NCBI RefSeq assembly: GCF_038397785.1
Contig: NZ_CP151642.1
Location: 992,001-1,056,000, forward strand
Origin: Salinibacterium sp. TMP30
GTDB lineage: Bacteria; Actinomycetota; Actinomycetes; Actinomycetales; Microbacteriaceae
Direction of reading: 5' to 3'
DNA: 64,000 nucleotides
The position numbers and the translations under genes are program-made. Positions 8,497 through 17,514 of the stretch are shown here, piece after piece. Position 1 is the stretch's first letter. Every line of letters begins with the position of its first letter. The notes under the pieces were generated by a model. That model searched no databases. It was not told the origin of the DNA and was given only the letters and a program-made list of their open reading frames with translations.

Positions 8497-9144
8497 ATGA
8501 GCCCTTTGCGTGTTGCTGTTGCCGACGATTCGGTCTTGCTGCGCGAGGGGCTCGTGCGTGTGCTGGTGGAAGCCGGTTTCGACGTCGTTGGTGCGTTTGG
8601 TGACGCTGAAGAGTTGCTCGCCAACCTCGATGAGTGTGCGCCTGATCTGGTAGTGCTCGACGTTCGGATGCCGCCAACCTTCCGCGATGAAGGGGTGCGT
8701 GCCGCGATCCGGCTTCGCGAATTGCGACCACACGTCGGTATCCTCCTGTTGTCGCAGTATGTCGAGGTCGTCTATGCCCAAGAGTTGCTCTCTTCGGGAC
8801 GCGGTGGTGTTGGCTACCTACTGAAGGATCGAGTGGCCTCGCTCGACGAGTTGCGTGACGCAGTGGAGCGGATATCAGCTGGCAGCACTGTTCTTGATCC
8901 TGAGGTCGTTGCGCAATTAGTGGGACGGCGACAGGATCCGTTGATGACGTTGACGCCGCGAGAGCATGAGGTGATGACTCTGGTGGCCGAGGGCCGCACG
9001 AATGCGGCGATCGCGAAGCAATTGGTGATTGGGGTCGGCGCGGTAGAAAAGAATGTGACCGCGATTTTTCAGAAGCTCAACCTCGAAGATTCGGGCAGCG
9101 ATCACCGCCGTGTTCTGGCGGTGCTGACCTGGCTGCAACGTTAG
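8497..9144 (+). CDS. NarL/LuxR-family response regulator
   Basis: The protein has an N-terminal receiver domain (acidic pocket Asp10-Asp11, phosphoacceptor Asp55 in VVLDVRMPP, Lys in GYLLKDR) and a C-terminal LuxR helix-turn-helix (LTPREHEVMTLVAEGRTNAAIAKQL, then VEKNVTAIFQKL). It is the evident partner of the histidine kinase just upstream. I start it at ATG 8497, giving 215 residues and MSPLRVAVADDS; an in-frame GTG at 8458 would overlap the kinase gene and add 13 residues that are not typical of the family. No target operon is visible next to the pair apart from the convergent large membrane protein gene. Confidence 0.93.
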   Translation: MSPLRVAVADDSVLLREGLVRVLVEAGFDVVGAFGDAEELLANLDECAPDLVVLDVRMPPTFRDEGVRAAIRLRELRPHVGILLLSQYVEVVYAQELLSSGRGGVGYLLKDRVASLDELRDAVERISAGSTVLDPEVVAQLVGRRQDPLMTLTPREHEVMTLVAEGRTNAAIAKQLVIGVGAVEKNVTAIFQKLNLEDSGSDHRRVLAVLTWLQR

Positions 9145-9186
9145 TTCTCACCATGGTCTCTGCGGGCATGGCCAACGTCTGGGCGC

Positions 9187-9210
9187 CGCCCGACCTTGCT
9201 GGGTGGGCGT
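9187..9210. terminator. Possible bidirectional hairpin between response regulator and large membrane protein
   Basis: CGCCGCCCGACC and GGGTGGGCG flank a short TTGCT loop in the 71-bp gap between two convergent stop codons. The stem has a bulge and no T-run, so the call is tentative. Confidence 0.35.
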
Positions 9211-9215
9211 GCTGA

Positions 9216-12200
9216 CTAGCGCAATGAGCTAAATCGAGCGTTGAGGGTTGTGAGATCACGGATGCGCCGCTCAAGCGTGATGCCAAGGAACAACACAATC
9301 GCGCCGCCGATAACTGCCCATACCCACCAGTCGGTGAGTTGATAGAACCGCACTAACGCAGGAGCAAAGGTATGTGCTGCGTGAATCAACACAACGATTG
9401 TTCCAATGAGCAGCGGTGCCTGCAGCTTCACCCAGGTGCCGACTACGATCGCGAGTACGCAGGCGATTCCGAGGGCGACGACGCGCCAAGATGTGTCCGC
9501 GCTTTCGGTGTTGATGAACGTGGCGATGAGGCTAGGAACGAGTGTCACGATGAGCCCAGCGCTGAGCGATCTGAAACTCCGAACATCTGGGTTGTGGAGC
9601 ATGCGCAATCCACCGTTAGCGAGCAAAGCGATGCCGAGAATCACCGTGACCCATTCAAGGGGCCTGATGAGGTCGCCAAAGTATGCGATCACTCCCACAA
9701 CAATTGCGAGCCCGAAAGCGAGATAGCTTAAGCGGGCAGTAGGCGGGCGACTTGCTGTGCGTGTGCTGAGAAGCAAAAGTGCCCCGCCTAGGGCGACGAG
9801 CACGACGATGCGGATGTTATCGAGCGGTCGGTCGCGATCGCCAGCGTCGAGAAGAACGAACGTTTCGATCGCATAGAGCAACACGATGGCGGTGCCGAGT
9901 AGCACTTCGCTTGTTGCCGCCCAGCGAGCGTAGGCGGCATCGCGGGAGAATCCTGTTGAGGCGAGTCCGAAGCTTGCGAGCGCCATTGCTGCGACGGCGC
10001 CGAGCAGCCATGAGTCGAGCTCGGGCAGTGCACTGCGGTTTTCGATAACCATGACAATCGTGCGTGACGCGGTGGCGACGACGAGGCCGATACCGGATGC
10101 AACGATTGCGATTCCCCAGAAGTCACCGAGTCGTGCACGCGGCTCAACGAAGGATGCAATGAGCAAGAGTGCACCGCAGAGCCCTGAGATTACTAGCGTG
10201 CGCAGTCCTGTTCCGCTCGCGGCGTTGAGTGAGAGTGGCAGGATCGCGATGAGCAGTCCGATGAGGGCAATCGCGGGTGCGGACTTGACTCGTGATTCCC
10301 GTAACTCAGCTCGTGCGATGAAGATCGAAATTGTGAGCACGATGGCAGCGAGCGGGAGAACGTAGGCTTCGAGAGCATCCACTCGGTATTGGTCGAGACG
10401 CAACCATAGCGCCCACGTGGCGAAACCGACGGCAGCCCAGATTATGTGGCGCCGGGGCGACGGGGATCCGAATACTCCGTCACGCGCTATTGATGCGAGC
10501 AATAGTGTGATCGCGACGAGAAGCGCAATGAGCCAATGATGTTCATGTGGCTCGAAAATGATGCTTGCCGCGGTGAGGCCGGCGACGGCGAGTGCGCTGA
10601 GTTCACTGATGCGGCGAACCTCAGTGTGTTCTCCTCGTACCCGGAGCGCCATGCTCAGCGCGCCCACCACAACGGATGCCGTTGCGGGGGCGAGTTGGAT
10701 GGCGATGTCGCCGAGTCCAATAGCTCGGCTTGCGCTGTCGAGACCCCACACCGATGCGGGTGCGAGTAGTGCGGCCGCAACGAAGCGTTCGGCGGTGTGC
10801 TGCTGCAGGCCACGGCCCACCATGGTGATGCCGAGCATTGTCACAAAGAGCACGGCAGCGATCACACTGACGAGGTGCAGATTGAGCGCGAGTGGTGCGG
10901 TAACCAAGGGAGCACCGTTCGCTGACGCATCCCAGAGGATGGTGCCGGCGAGAACTGTACTGCTGGTGCCAATCCACCAGAGCGTGAGCCGCTCGGCAGA
11001 CTGAAGGGCGGGGTTGCGCTTCCATAGTGAGAGCGTGAGCAGCGCCACGGCAGCGATGACAATAGCAAGCCACGATTCGAGCGGGTTGGGCCCGTCGTTG
11101 GTGAGAGCGAACTGCAGCTGTTCACCTATGGCACCTGCCGCGACCAGCAACACAACTGCGGCAGTGCCGAGCAGTGTCGCTCGCACGGCGATCACATCGA
11201 CGAGGTAGCGTGCCGCAATAAGGAGCCCAACGGTCGTGACGCTGGTGAATGCCCAGGTCTCGTGACTTGACCAGCTAGAGCTGTACGCGAGAATTAGCGG
11301 CAGAAGCCCGCCGGCCGCGACGGTCAGGTGGGTTCGGCGTGCGCCGCGACGCTTCCGATCAATCGCGATGATCACGAGTGCCGCAGTCGTCAGCGCAAGC
11401 CACGTCAGCACTGCGCTGAGGAGTGTGCCGGTCAGCGGAGCACTCAGCGAGAGTGCAAGACCGGCGCCGGCAAGCACGAGATGAATGCGGGCACGAAGTT
11501 GACCGGTAGCGCTCCACGCCACAGCCATAGCGATCGGCACTATCAGGATCGCAATTTGCGGCCAGCCGTTCGCAATGATGTCGAAGGTCGCGTTCCCGAG
11601 CGTCGTGCGACGCAGTTCCTGCAGGCCGGCATACTGCAGAGCCACCACCGCGGACTGGCTCAGCGGAACAATTGTGGCAATTGCTACCACAGCCCATACT
11701 CCCAGCGAACCCCACAGCGTGGCAGATCGAGCGGCGTGGCCGAGTCGTCGACCACTCAGTTCAGTGAACAGCGCAGCGACCGTCAGTGACGCGACAATGG
11801 CGACAACGATGGAGGGGTTGGTAGTTGAGCCAGCACTGCTTCTAGTGCCCTCGACGATCAGGGTCCACAGCGCTGTGCCGAGAAGCACACCACCAGCGGT
11901 CGCGAATGCGTTGCGTACGGCTGCGGGCAGCCGAGTGCGGTGTGCAGCAGCGCTGTGGATCGCGGCGATGACGGCGAGGGCGAGCATCCACGCCCCAACG
12001 TTGCCATTGATGGAGAACAGACTCTCAACAGTGCCGCCCACGAGCCCGACTGCGAAGGCGAGCATCGCATACGCCAGAGTCACCGTGCGTTCTACGATCG
12101 CGCTATAGGCGCCGTGCGCAGCGACGACATGGATGAGCGAGGCAGCAGCAAGGGCCGCCATCGTGGCAACGGTGGCGGCAGTGAATTCTCGATCGGCCAT

Positions 12201-13028
12201 CACCCCGGCGGCGAGCAGTGCGACTGCTGGCGGAAAGACGATGAACCCGACAACATTCACCAGAACGAGGTTGCTCAATCGATGCCAGTATATGAATCCC
12301 AGCGATGCGATCGCTAGGGCAGCGCCCCAATACATGCGCCCTTCAGCGTCCCCGACTACGAACAGGTCGTTGGCACGCAGCGCGTAAATATCGAGCACGA
12401 CAAAGACGACGGCGAGAGCTGAGAGCGCTTCGGCGGTAGCGGAGAGCCCGCGTCGTTTGACCGTCGAGGCACCCACAATGCTGGCGATCGTGATACTCGC
12501 GATGATCGCAGAACGCCAGATGAGCCCGAAGGTGAGGAACGCGTAAATGAGAAAGAAGATTGCGCCGACGGAGAGGAGAGAGACGCCGACGATGAGCAGC
12601 AATACTTGGATGCCAGAGTGCGACCGGGAGGGCGGCGCATCGGAAACCTGCTGGCCGGAATCAGGAATATCGTCACCGCGACCCCCCACGGGGCTCGAGG
12701 TGGATGCGCGGGCATGGGCATGGGCATGAGCATGGGCATGAGCGTTGACCTCTGCTGCAGCTCGGGCGCGCTCGACGGTGGTCTCGAACCGGATCTTTCC
12801 GATCAACTCGAGCCGAGCATCCAGAGCATCAGCTACCGAAAGCGAAGCCTGCCGCAGCAGATGCGCGTCAGGGTGGTTGAGATCGAGGTTGCAGTTCGAA
12901 CAGACCGAGGAACCGGAAAGTTGCACAAAACACGCCGGACACCGTGAGATGTCGGTGAGGTCCTTAGGGCCACGCGGAAAAAGTACGTGACCTACATGTT
13001 CAATGAAGGAACGTCGTGCATCGACCAT
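9216..13028 (-). CDS. Very large zinc-ribbon polytopic membrane protein (SCO7613 C-terminal domain type)
   Basis: The product is 1270 residues. Residues 30-46 form a zinc ribbon (CPAC at 30-33, CSNC at 43-46). A soluble linker follows with a run of alternating Ala-His at about 96-107 and a Ser/Pro/Gly-rich segment; from residue 140 to the end there are about 35 hydrophobic segments with very few polar loops. This matches the actinobacterial 'SCO7613 C-terminal domain-containing membrane protein' group, whose function is unknown. The His run is encoded by a hexanucleotide repeat at 12710-12745. A DUF2510 gene lies 51 bp upstream on the same strand, probably in one transcript. A ribosome-binding site (AAAGGAG) is about 10 bases before ATG 13028. 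I can assign no activity; size and helix number suggest a channel, scaffold or cell-envelope role. Confidence 0.85.
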   Translation of the reverse strand: MVDARRSFIEHVGHVLFPRGPKDLTDISRCPACFVQLSGSSVCSNCNLDLNHPDAHLLRQASLSVADALDARLELIGKIRFETTVERARAAAEVNAHAHAHAHAHARASTSSPVGGRGDDIPDSGQQVSDAPPSRSHSGIQVLLLIVGVSLLSVGAIFFLIYAFLTFGLIWRSAIIASITIASIVGASTVKRRGLSATAEALSALAVVFVVLDIYALRANDLFVVGDAEGRMYWGAALAIASLGFIYWHRLSNLVLVNVVGFIVFPPAVALLAAGVMADREFTAATVATMAALAAASLIHVVAAHGAYSAIVERTVTLAYAMLAFAVGLVGGTVESLFSINGNVGAWMLALAVIAAIHSAAAHRTRLPAAVRNAFATAGGVLLGTALWTLIVEGTRSSAGSTTNPSIVVAIVASLTVAALFTELSGRRLGHAARSATLWGSLGVWAVVAIATIVPLSQSAVVALQYAGLQELRRTTLGNATFDIIANGWPQIAILIVPIAMAVAWSATGQLRARIHLVLAGAGLALSLSAPLTGTLLSAVLTWLALTTAALVIIAIDRKRRGARRTHLTVAAGGLLPLILAYSSSWSSHETWAFTSVTTVGLLIAARYLVDVIAVRATLLGTAAVVLLVAAGAIGEQLQFALTNDGPNPLESWLAIVIAAVALLTLSLWKRNPALQSAERLTLWWIGTSSTVLAGTILWDASANGAPLVTAPLALNLHLVSVIAAVLFVTMLGITMVGRGLQQHTAERFVAAALLAPASVWGLDSASRAIGLGDIAIQLAPATASVVVGALSMALRVRGEHTEVRRISELSALAVAGLTAASIIFEPHEHHWLIALLVAITLLLASIARDGVFGSPSPRRHIIWAAVGFATWALWLRLDQYRVDALEAYVLPLAAIVLTISIFIARAELRESRVKSAPAIALIGLLIAILPLSLNAASGTGLRTLVISGLCGALLLIASFVEPRARLGDFWGIAIVASGIGLVVATASRTIVMVIENRSALPELDSWLLGAVAAMALASFGLASTGFSRDAAYARWAATSEVLLGTAIVLLYAIETFVLLDAGDRDRPLDNIRIVVLVALGGALLLLSTRTASRPPTARLSYLAFGLAIVVGVIAYFGDLIRPLEWVTVILGIALLANGGLRMLHNPDVRSFRSLSAGLIVTLVPSLIATFINTESADTSWRVVALGIACVLAIVVGTWVKLQAPLLIGTIVVLIHAAHTFAPALVRFYQLTDWWVWAVIGGAIVLFLGITLERRIRDLTTLNARFSSLR
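12710..12745. repeat. Hexanucleotide microsatellite (GGGCAT/GAGCAT)
   Basis: About six GGGCAT or GAGCAT units run in tandem inside the large membrane protein gene and encode the (Ala-His)n tract on the minus strand. Six-base units keep the reading frame when copy number changes. Confidence 0.85.
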
Positions 13029-13079
13029 TTACCCTGGACTCCTTTCGGGAGGAGTGCCCAGAGTACCGCTGACTTTTGC

Positions 13080-13265
13080 TTAGGAAGCGATAAGTCGAGA
13101 AAGTGTGGATTGTTGCTGGCTGACTCCCCTAGCCGTCTGAATCTCGGGCCGAGGCTTTTCAAGACGGTTAGTCCATGCTTGACCATCCCACCAGCGCAGC
13201 ATATGACTGCCGGCGGGGTCTGGGTACCAACCAAAGGGAGGAAGTTGAGTAGCTGTAGTAGACAT
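13080..13265 (-). CDS. Small DUF2510-domain protein
   Basis: The 61-residue protein contains PPFGWYPDPAGSHMLRWWDG followed by QAWTNRL, a textbook DUF2510 motif (a short Trp-rich module found at one end of many actinobacterial membrane and secreted proteins). Here it is almost the whole protein, with a 20-residue Gln/Ser-rich tail and no transmembrane segment. It ends 51 bp before the large zinc-ribbon membrane protein on the same strand. No good ribosome-binding site precedes ATG 13265. The module's function is unknown; its usual attachment to membrane proteins suggests it works with its neighbour. Confidence 0.78.
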   Translation of the reverse strand: MSTTATQLPPFGWYPDPAGSHMLRWWDGQAWTNRLEKPRPEIQTARGVSQQQSTLSRLIAS

Positions 13266-13358
13266 CGGGGGAGTCCAAGGTGCCCTGCCGCGGTGGGCGA
13301 TACGGGTGCGACGTGTGATCCAGCCGCGGAGGATCTGTTCGGGGAAACGGCTATCCCC

Positions 13359-13388
13359 AGTATAGGGGGCACGATTCTCGCACTACAA
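13359..13388 (-). promoter_or_regulatory. Candidate promoter for the DUF2510 / large membrane protein pair
   Basis: On the minus strand TTGTAG (13388-13383) and TATACT (13364-13359) are 18 bp apart, a good match to a housekeeping promoter. Transcription would begin near 13352, leaving a leader of about 87 nt before the DUF2510 start. Confidence 0.5.
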
Positions 13389-13448
13389 GAGTCAATTGGC
13401 ACCTCGCGCGTCTTCGAGAGCTGTGCTGAGCGTGAGTAAGATAGACGT

Positions 13449-13622
13449 GTGAACATCTTTGGTTTCGTAATCTCTTTGGCGCTCTTTGTCGGCGGAATTT
13501 ACATGATGGGCGAAGCATTTTATGTTGAGGGCCTTGAGTCGGTTGTCTTTCTTGGCGGAATTCTCGTCACGAGCCTCGGTGTATTTATCCCTGTCCACAT
13601 CATGAAGCGAATCGACAGCTAG
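13449..13622 (+). CDS. Small two-helix membrane protein (57 aa)
   Basis: A GTG at 13449 opens a 58-codon frame reading MNIFGFVISLALFVGGIYMM, then a short loop GEAFYVEGLES, then a second hydrophobic helix (VVFLGGILVTSLGVFIPV) and a basic end (HIMKRIDS). Two clean helices with a charged tail, and a stop six bases before the alpha/beta hydrolase ATG, make this a credible small gene. I do not recognise a family. It probably shares a transcript with the hydrolase. Confidence 0.65.
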   Translation: MNIFGFVISLALFVGGIYMMGEAFYVEGLESVVFLGGILVTSLGVFIPVHIMKRIDS

Positions 13623-13628
13623 ATTCTG

Positions 13629-14522
13629 ATGGCGAGCCTTCTCAGTCGGCTCGCGCCCATTGCGCTGACCCTTCGCGGATCAAAGCGTATGTTTAGCGAT
13701 CCGCGCAAAACGCTTGACCGGGTAGAGCACCTTCGGCTGCATCCCGCGAAATTTGAGCCGCCGGCATCCATTTCTCGATATGTCGACGTAAGTTCACGTG
13801 ACGTCGACGGGTGGCTGGTTTTCGACGTCAGCGCGCGAACAGGCGGCAACAATGCCCGTGCAGTGTTTCTTCACGGCGGTTGCTACGTTTTCGAAATTGA
13901 TCCCCTGCACTGGCGTTTTGTCGCTCAGCTCGTCCGCGAAACGGGAGTCACAATCAGCGTGCCCATCATGCCGCTTGCGCCCCTGGGGCAAGCATCCGTG
14001 GTGGTCGATAAAGTCGCGCATCTCGTACAGTCACTGATCGCTGAAGTCGGCGCGAAAAACGTAAGCATCATTGGCGACTCCTCAGGCGGAGGCATGGCGC
14101 TCGCGGTGGCCATGGAGCTTCGCGATCGAAAGCACGAGCCCGTGCGTGCGATCGTGTTGTCGGCACCCTGGCTCGACATCAGCGGCACAGATCCGAAGCT
14201 CGCCGAGATTGCGCCCTCCGATCCTTGGTTAGCTGTGCCGGGCACTAAAGCTGCCGGGGCGCTCTATCGCGCTGAACTTTCCGAATCGGATTGGCGAGTG
14301 AGCCCTATCCATGGGGACCTCACTGGTCTGGGACCAATAACCGTATTCACCGGAACGCGGGACATTGTGCACGCGGATGCGCTGAGGCTGCAGGCGAAAG
14401 CGGTTGAGCAGGGGATTCACCTCGACTTCCACGTGGGAGAAGGCATGATTCACAACTATCCGATACTGCCCATTCCCGAAGGAGCAGCGGCACGCGCTGT
14501 TATAGCGGAAGCCATATCCTGA
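13629..14522 (+). CDS. Alpha/beta hydrolase (HSL-like esterase/lipase)
   Basis: The 297-residue enzyme has the oxyanion-hole motif of hormone-sensitive-lipase-type esterases, here FLHGGCYVF near residue 80, and the nucleophile elbow GDSSGGGMALAVA near 150. The catalytic acid is likely the aspartate in FTGTRDIVHADAL and the histidine is in EGMIHNYPILP near the C-terminus. Such enzymes hydrolyse short- to medium-chain acyl esters in the cytoplasm; the natural substrate cannot be read from the sequence. It starts six bases after the small membrane protein and is followed by tRNA-Gly on the other strand. Confidence 0.88.
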   Translation: MASLLSRLAPIALTLRGSKRMFSDPRKTLDRVEHLRLHPAKFEPPASISRYVDVSSRDVDGWLVFDVSARTGGNNARAVFLHGGCYVFEIDPLHWRFVAQLVRETGVTISVPIMPLAPLGQASVVVDKVAHLVQSLIAEVGAKNVSIIGDSSGGGMALAVAMELRDRKHEPVRAIVLSAPWLDISGTDPKLAEIAPSDPWLAVPGTKAAGALYRAELSESDWRVSPIHGDLTGLGPITVFTGTRDIVHADALRLQAKAVEQGIHLDFHVGEGMIHNYPILPIPEGAAARAVIAEAIS

Positions 14523-14558
14523 CAGCGCCATAGGGCTTGAGAATTAGGTGAAGCTGAG

Positions 14559-14632
14559 TGGAGGGGATACGGAGAATCGAACTCCGGTCATCAGTTTGGA
14601 AGACTGAGGCTTTACCATTAAGCTACATCCCC
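14559..14632 (-). tRNA. tRNA-Gly (UCC)
   Basis: The minus strand folds into a full cloverleaf: acceptor GGGGATG/TATCCCC, D arm GCTTAATGGTAAAGC, anticodon stem TCAGT/ACTGA with loop CTTCCAA (anticodon UCC at 14600-14598), T arm CGGAG-TTCGATT-CTCCG, discriminator T and an encoded CCA. It is 74 nt long. Confidence 0.97.
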
Positions 14633-14888
14633 ACTCGACACCCGATCGTGCTGTGCGCCGAGAATTACTGTACCTGAAACCTTGCAAAGAACGAAGTCGA
14701 GGACGACAGCACATGCTTTCTTGCCAGAATCGCTCTCGAGACGTAACGGATTGCTGGGTATAAGCGTCCCAGAAGATCCGATCTGACCATCTCGTCAACA
14801 TTCTGTTCGCGCTCAGGCTAGACTTGCCGAGGCCAATTTTGTACCGGCGCGGATTTTTCGCGTCGCGGTCAGATCTATGTACGGCGCC

Positions 14889-14962
14889 CGGGGCGTAGCT
14901 CAGCTTGGTAGAGCGCTCGGTTTGGGACCGAGAGGTCGCAGGTTCGAATCCTGTCGCCCCGA
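14889..14962 (+). tRNA. tRNA-Pro (UGG)
   Basis: The cloverleaf has acceptor CGGGGCG/CGCCCCG, D arm GCTCAGCTTGGTAGAGC, anticodon stem CTCGG/CCGAG with loop TTTGGGA (anticodon UGG), and T arm GCAGG-TTCGAAT-CCTGT. CCA is not encoded. It lies 34 bp upstream of tig on the same strand. The preceding 256 bp, back to tRNA-Gly, holds no gene that I can see and presumably both tRNA promoters. Confidence 0.97.
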
Positions 14963-14996
14963 CGAAATACACCATCGAATTACAGGAGTCCACAAC

Positions 14997-16328
14997 GTGA
15001 AGACAACCGTTGAGAAGTTGAGCCCGACCCGCGTCAAGCTCAACATTTCGGTCACCCCAGACGAGCTCAAGCCGAGCATCGACCACGCGTATAGCCACAT
15101 CGCTTCGCAGATCAATATTCCCGGCTTCCGCAAGGGCAAGGTTCCACCGCAGCTGGTGGACCAGCGCGTGGGCCGTGAAGAGATCCTCAACCACGCAGTG
15201 AGCGACAGCCTCGACGGCTTCTACCGTCAGGCAGTTACTGAAGAAGAGATCCGTGTTCTTGGTCGCCCCGAGGCAGACATTGTCACGTGGCCCGAGGTCA
15301 AGGACTTCAGCGGAGACCTCGTTCTCGCTATCGAGGTAGACGTTCGCCCCGAGTTCGACCTTCCCGCCTACGACAAGCTCACCCTCACGGTTGACGCTGT
15401 CGAAGCATCCGCGGATGACGTGAAAGACGAACTCGACACCCTGCGTGCCCGTTTCGGCACACTCGTTACCGTCGAACGCCCCGCTAAGAAGGGCGACTTC
15501 GCTCAGCTCGACCTCATTGCCAAGATTGGCGAAACCGAAGTTGATTCGGCATCGAGCATTTCGTACGAGCTCGGCTCAGGTGAACTGATCGAAGGCATCG
15601 ACGAGGCACTCGACTCGCTCAGCGCCGGAGAATCGACCACCTTTGAGTCAGTACTGCTCGGTGGCGACCATGAGGGCGAGACCGCTGTCATCAGCCTGTC
15701 GCTGCTCACAGTGAAGGAGCGCGAGCTTCCTGAAGCAGACGACGACTTCGCGCAGATGGCAAGCGAGTTCGACACCATCAAGGAACTCAAGGCCGACCTC
15801 AAGGAGCAGGTCAAGCGCTCGAAGGCCTTCGGCCAGGGTGCTCAGGCTCGCGACCAGATCGTTGACGAACTGCTGAAGACTCTTGAGATCCCCGTGCCCG
15901 AGAAGCTCGTTGAAGACGAAGTTCACCGTCACCTCGAGAACGAGAATCGCCTCGAAGACGACGAGCACCGCGCCGAAGTAGTCGAAGCCAGCGAGAAGAC
16001 GTTCCGTTCGCAGATCCTCCTCGACTCGATCGTTGAGAAAGAGGAAATCAAGGTCAGCCAAGAAGAGCTCACCTCCTACCTAGTGCAGGGCGCGCAGCAG
16101 TACGGTATGGAGCCAGGCGAATTCATTCAAGTTCTCGACAAGAACGGCCAGATCCCCGCAATGGTTGCCGAAGTTGCTCGTAGCAAGGCCCTCGCGGTCG
16201 TGCTCAGCAAGGCAAAGGTCGTTGACTCCAAGGGCAAGTCGGTAGACGTTTCGGCATTCACCGCCGTAGCCAACGCCGACGTTGTCGAGGATGACGCTGC
16301 AGTCGAAGACCCAGCCGAAGAATCCTAA
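14997..16328 (+). CDS. tig: Trigger factor, ribosome-associated chaperone
   Basis: Trigger factor binds ribosomal protein L23 at the exit tunnel and shields nascent chains. The 443-residue protein shows the N-terminal ribosome-binding domain ([17 protein letters not shown], and the signature region [12 protein letters not shown] near 45-55), a central FKBP-type prolyl isomerase domain ([10 protein letters not shown] to [12 protein letters not shown], about 160-250) and the helical C-terminal arms, ending in an acidic tail. The start is GTG 14997, with CAGGAG eight bases upstream; the frame is open further back through the tRNA-Pro gene, which cannot be coding. clpP1, clpP2 and clpX follow about 2-7 kb downstream, as is common, with other genes between. 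Confidence 0.97.
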   Translation: MKTTVEKLSPTRVKLNISVTPDELKPSIDHAYSHIASQINIPGFRKGKVPPQLVDQRVGREEILNHAVSDSLDGFYRQAVTEEEIRVLGRPEADIVTWPEVKDFSGDLVLAIEVDVRPEFDLPAYDKLTLTVDAVEASADDVKDELDTLRARFGTLVTVERPAKKGDFAQLDLIAKIGETEVDSASSISYELGSGELIEGIDEALDSLSAGESTTFESVLLGGDHEGETAVISLSLLTVKERELPEADDDFAQMASEFDTIKELKADLKEQVKRSKAFGQGAQARDQIVDELLKTLEIPVPEKLVEDEVHRHLENENRLEDDEHRAEVVEASEKTFRSQILLDSIVEKEEIKVSQEELTSYLVQGAQQYGMEPGEFIQVLDKNGQIPAMVAEVARSKALAVVLSKAKVVDSKGKSVDVSAFTAVANADVVEDDAAVEDPAEES

Positions 16329-16341
16329 AACACAGCTTCAC

Positions 16342-16379
16342 ACTCGTGGCCGGCTAGTTTCGACTAGCTGGCCACGAGT
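16342..16379 (+). terminator. tig terminator hairpin
   Basis: ACTCGTGGCC-G-GCTAGT and ACTAGC-T-GGCCACGAGT pair around a TTCG tetraloop 14 nt after the tig stop. There is no T-run, as is usual for many actinobacterial terminators. Confidence 0.75.
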
Positions 16380-16471
16380 CCATTAACGAGTCGTAGCGAG
16401 ACTGGTTCGCCACTGCCTAGTTGGCGCGCTTGAGAGAGCGCTGACGGACAGACAGCGGTGCCCCTGTGCGA

Positions 16472-17428
16472 TCAGGCGGTAACGGTATCGAGAAAGAGCT
16501 TCGCGTAGCGGGCGCCGTCGACGCCGAGAGCGATGTCGATCCGGCGGAACAGCGGGTCTCCAGCACCGTGTTGTTCATGGCCAGCAGTGCGGTGGTCGAC
16601 AACTGTTTGTCCGCGGGTTAGTGGATCGCTCAGGCTGACACGAACCGGCAGATTTACCGTGCGCAGACCGTCCGGATCGATCGCGGCGCACACGGCACCC
16701 GCGTCGCCGATGTCTCCATGGCTATCACCAGCGACTCGAACTTCCCCACCCTTGACGCTGACGATGTGCTGCAGCAGGCGTCCAACCAATTGGGCTCCGG
16801 GCTCGGATGCCGCAACGAGTCGAGAAATATCGTCGGGCGGAATTGTGACCGAGTAGAAGACATCCAGTCCGTACATCGTGATTGGCACACCGGCGCTCAG
16901 CACAATCTCGGCCGCCTCCGGATCGTGCCACGTGTTGAATTCGGCAACGGCAGTGGCATTGCCGACCGATGCCGAGCCACCCATGAATACGATTCGCTCG
17001 ACATTGACCAAGACTTCGGGATACATGCGCACCAGAATGGCGATATTGGTCATCGGCGCCAGTGGAACAAGAATCACCGGGGTAGGGCTAGCGAGGATCT
17101 CGCGCCGCAGCAGCTCGACGGCGTGCACGGGTACCACGGCGCGCATCGATTCTGGTAGGCCTAGGTCACCGAGGCCGTCTGTGCCGTGCACATGGGCGGC
17201 GTGGTTTGCCTCCGCGAGCAGAGGTCGGTGTGCCCCTGCGGCAACCGGAATATCCCCGGCACCCGCGACATCCAACACCGTGAGCGTATTTCGCACGACC
17301 TGTTCGAGGCTGGCATTGCCCGCAACACAAGTAACTGCCCGAAGATTTACATTCGGATGGCGCACCGCGAGCATCAAAGCAAGGGCATCATCAATGCCGG
17401 TATCAACATCCAGAATCATTTGCTGCAT
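16472..17428 (-). CDS. Inosine-uridine-type nucleoside hydrolase
   Basis: This enzyme splits the N-glycosidic bond of ribonucleosides for purine/pyrimidine salvage. The 318-residue protein begins with the calcium-binding aspartate cluster MILDVDTGIDDALAL (DxDxGxDD), and has ILVPLAPMTNIAIL and FMGGSASVGNATAVAEFNTWHDPEAAEIVL, all typical of the family. Substrate preference among purine and pyrimidine nucleosides cannot be told. Translation may begin at ATG 17428 or at a second ATG three codons in; a GCGGG stretch fits the second slightly better. It is transcribed in the same direction as no close neighbour and appears to be a single-gene unit. Confidence 0.92.
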   Translation of the reverse strand: MQQMILDVDTGIDDALALMLAVRHPNVNLRAVTCVAGNASLEQVVRNTLTVLDVAGAGDIPVAAGAHRPLLAEANHAAHVHGTDGLGDLGLPESMRAVVPVHAVELLRREILASPTPVILVPLAPMTNIAILVRMYPEVLVNVERIVFMGGSASVGNATAVAEFNTWHDPEAAEIVLSAGVPITMYGLDVFYSVTIPPDDISRLVAASEPGAQLVGRLLQHIVSVKGGEVRVAGDSHGDIGDAGAVCAAIDPDGLRTVNLPVRVSLSDPLTRGQTVVDHRTAGHEQHGAGDPLFRRIDIALGVDGARYAKLFLDTVTA

Positions 17429-17514
17429 CCCGCAATGCTATTCGGCCTCGGGCGAAAAACCTTGGCTGTCAAGGGTGGAATCAATGAGAAACGTATCAGT
17501 GAGAAATGAGCGCG

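Noticed and set aside
14877-14996. Upstream extension of tig through tRNA-Pro
   Set aside because: The tRNA cloverleaf occupies this stretch, and GTG 14997 has a good ribosome-binding site.
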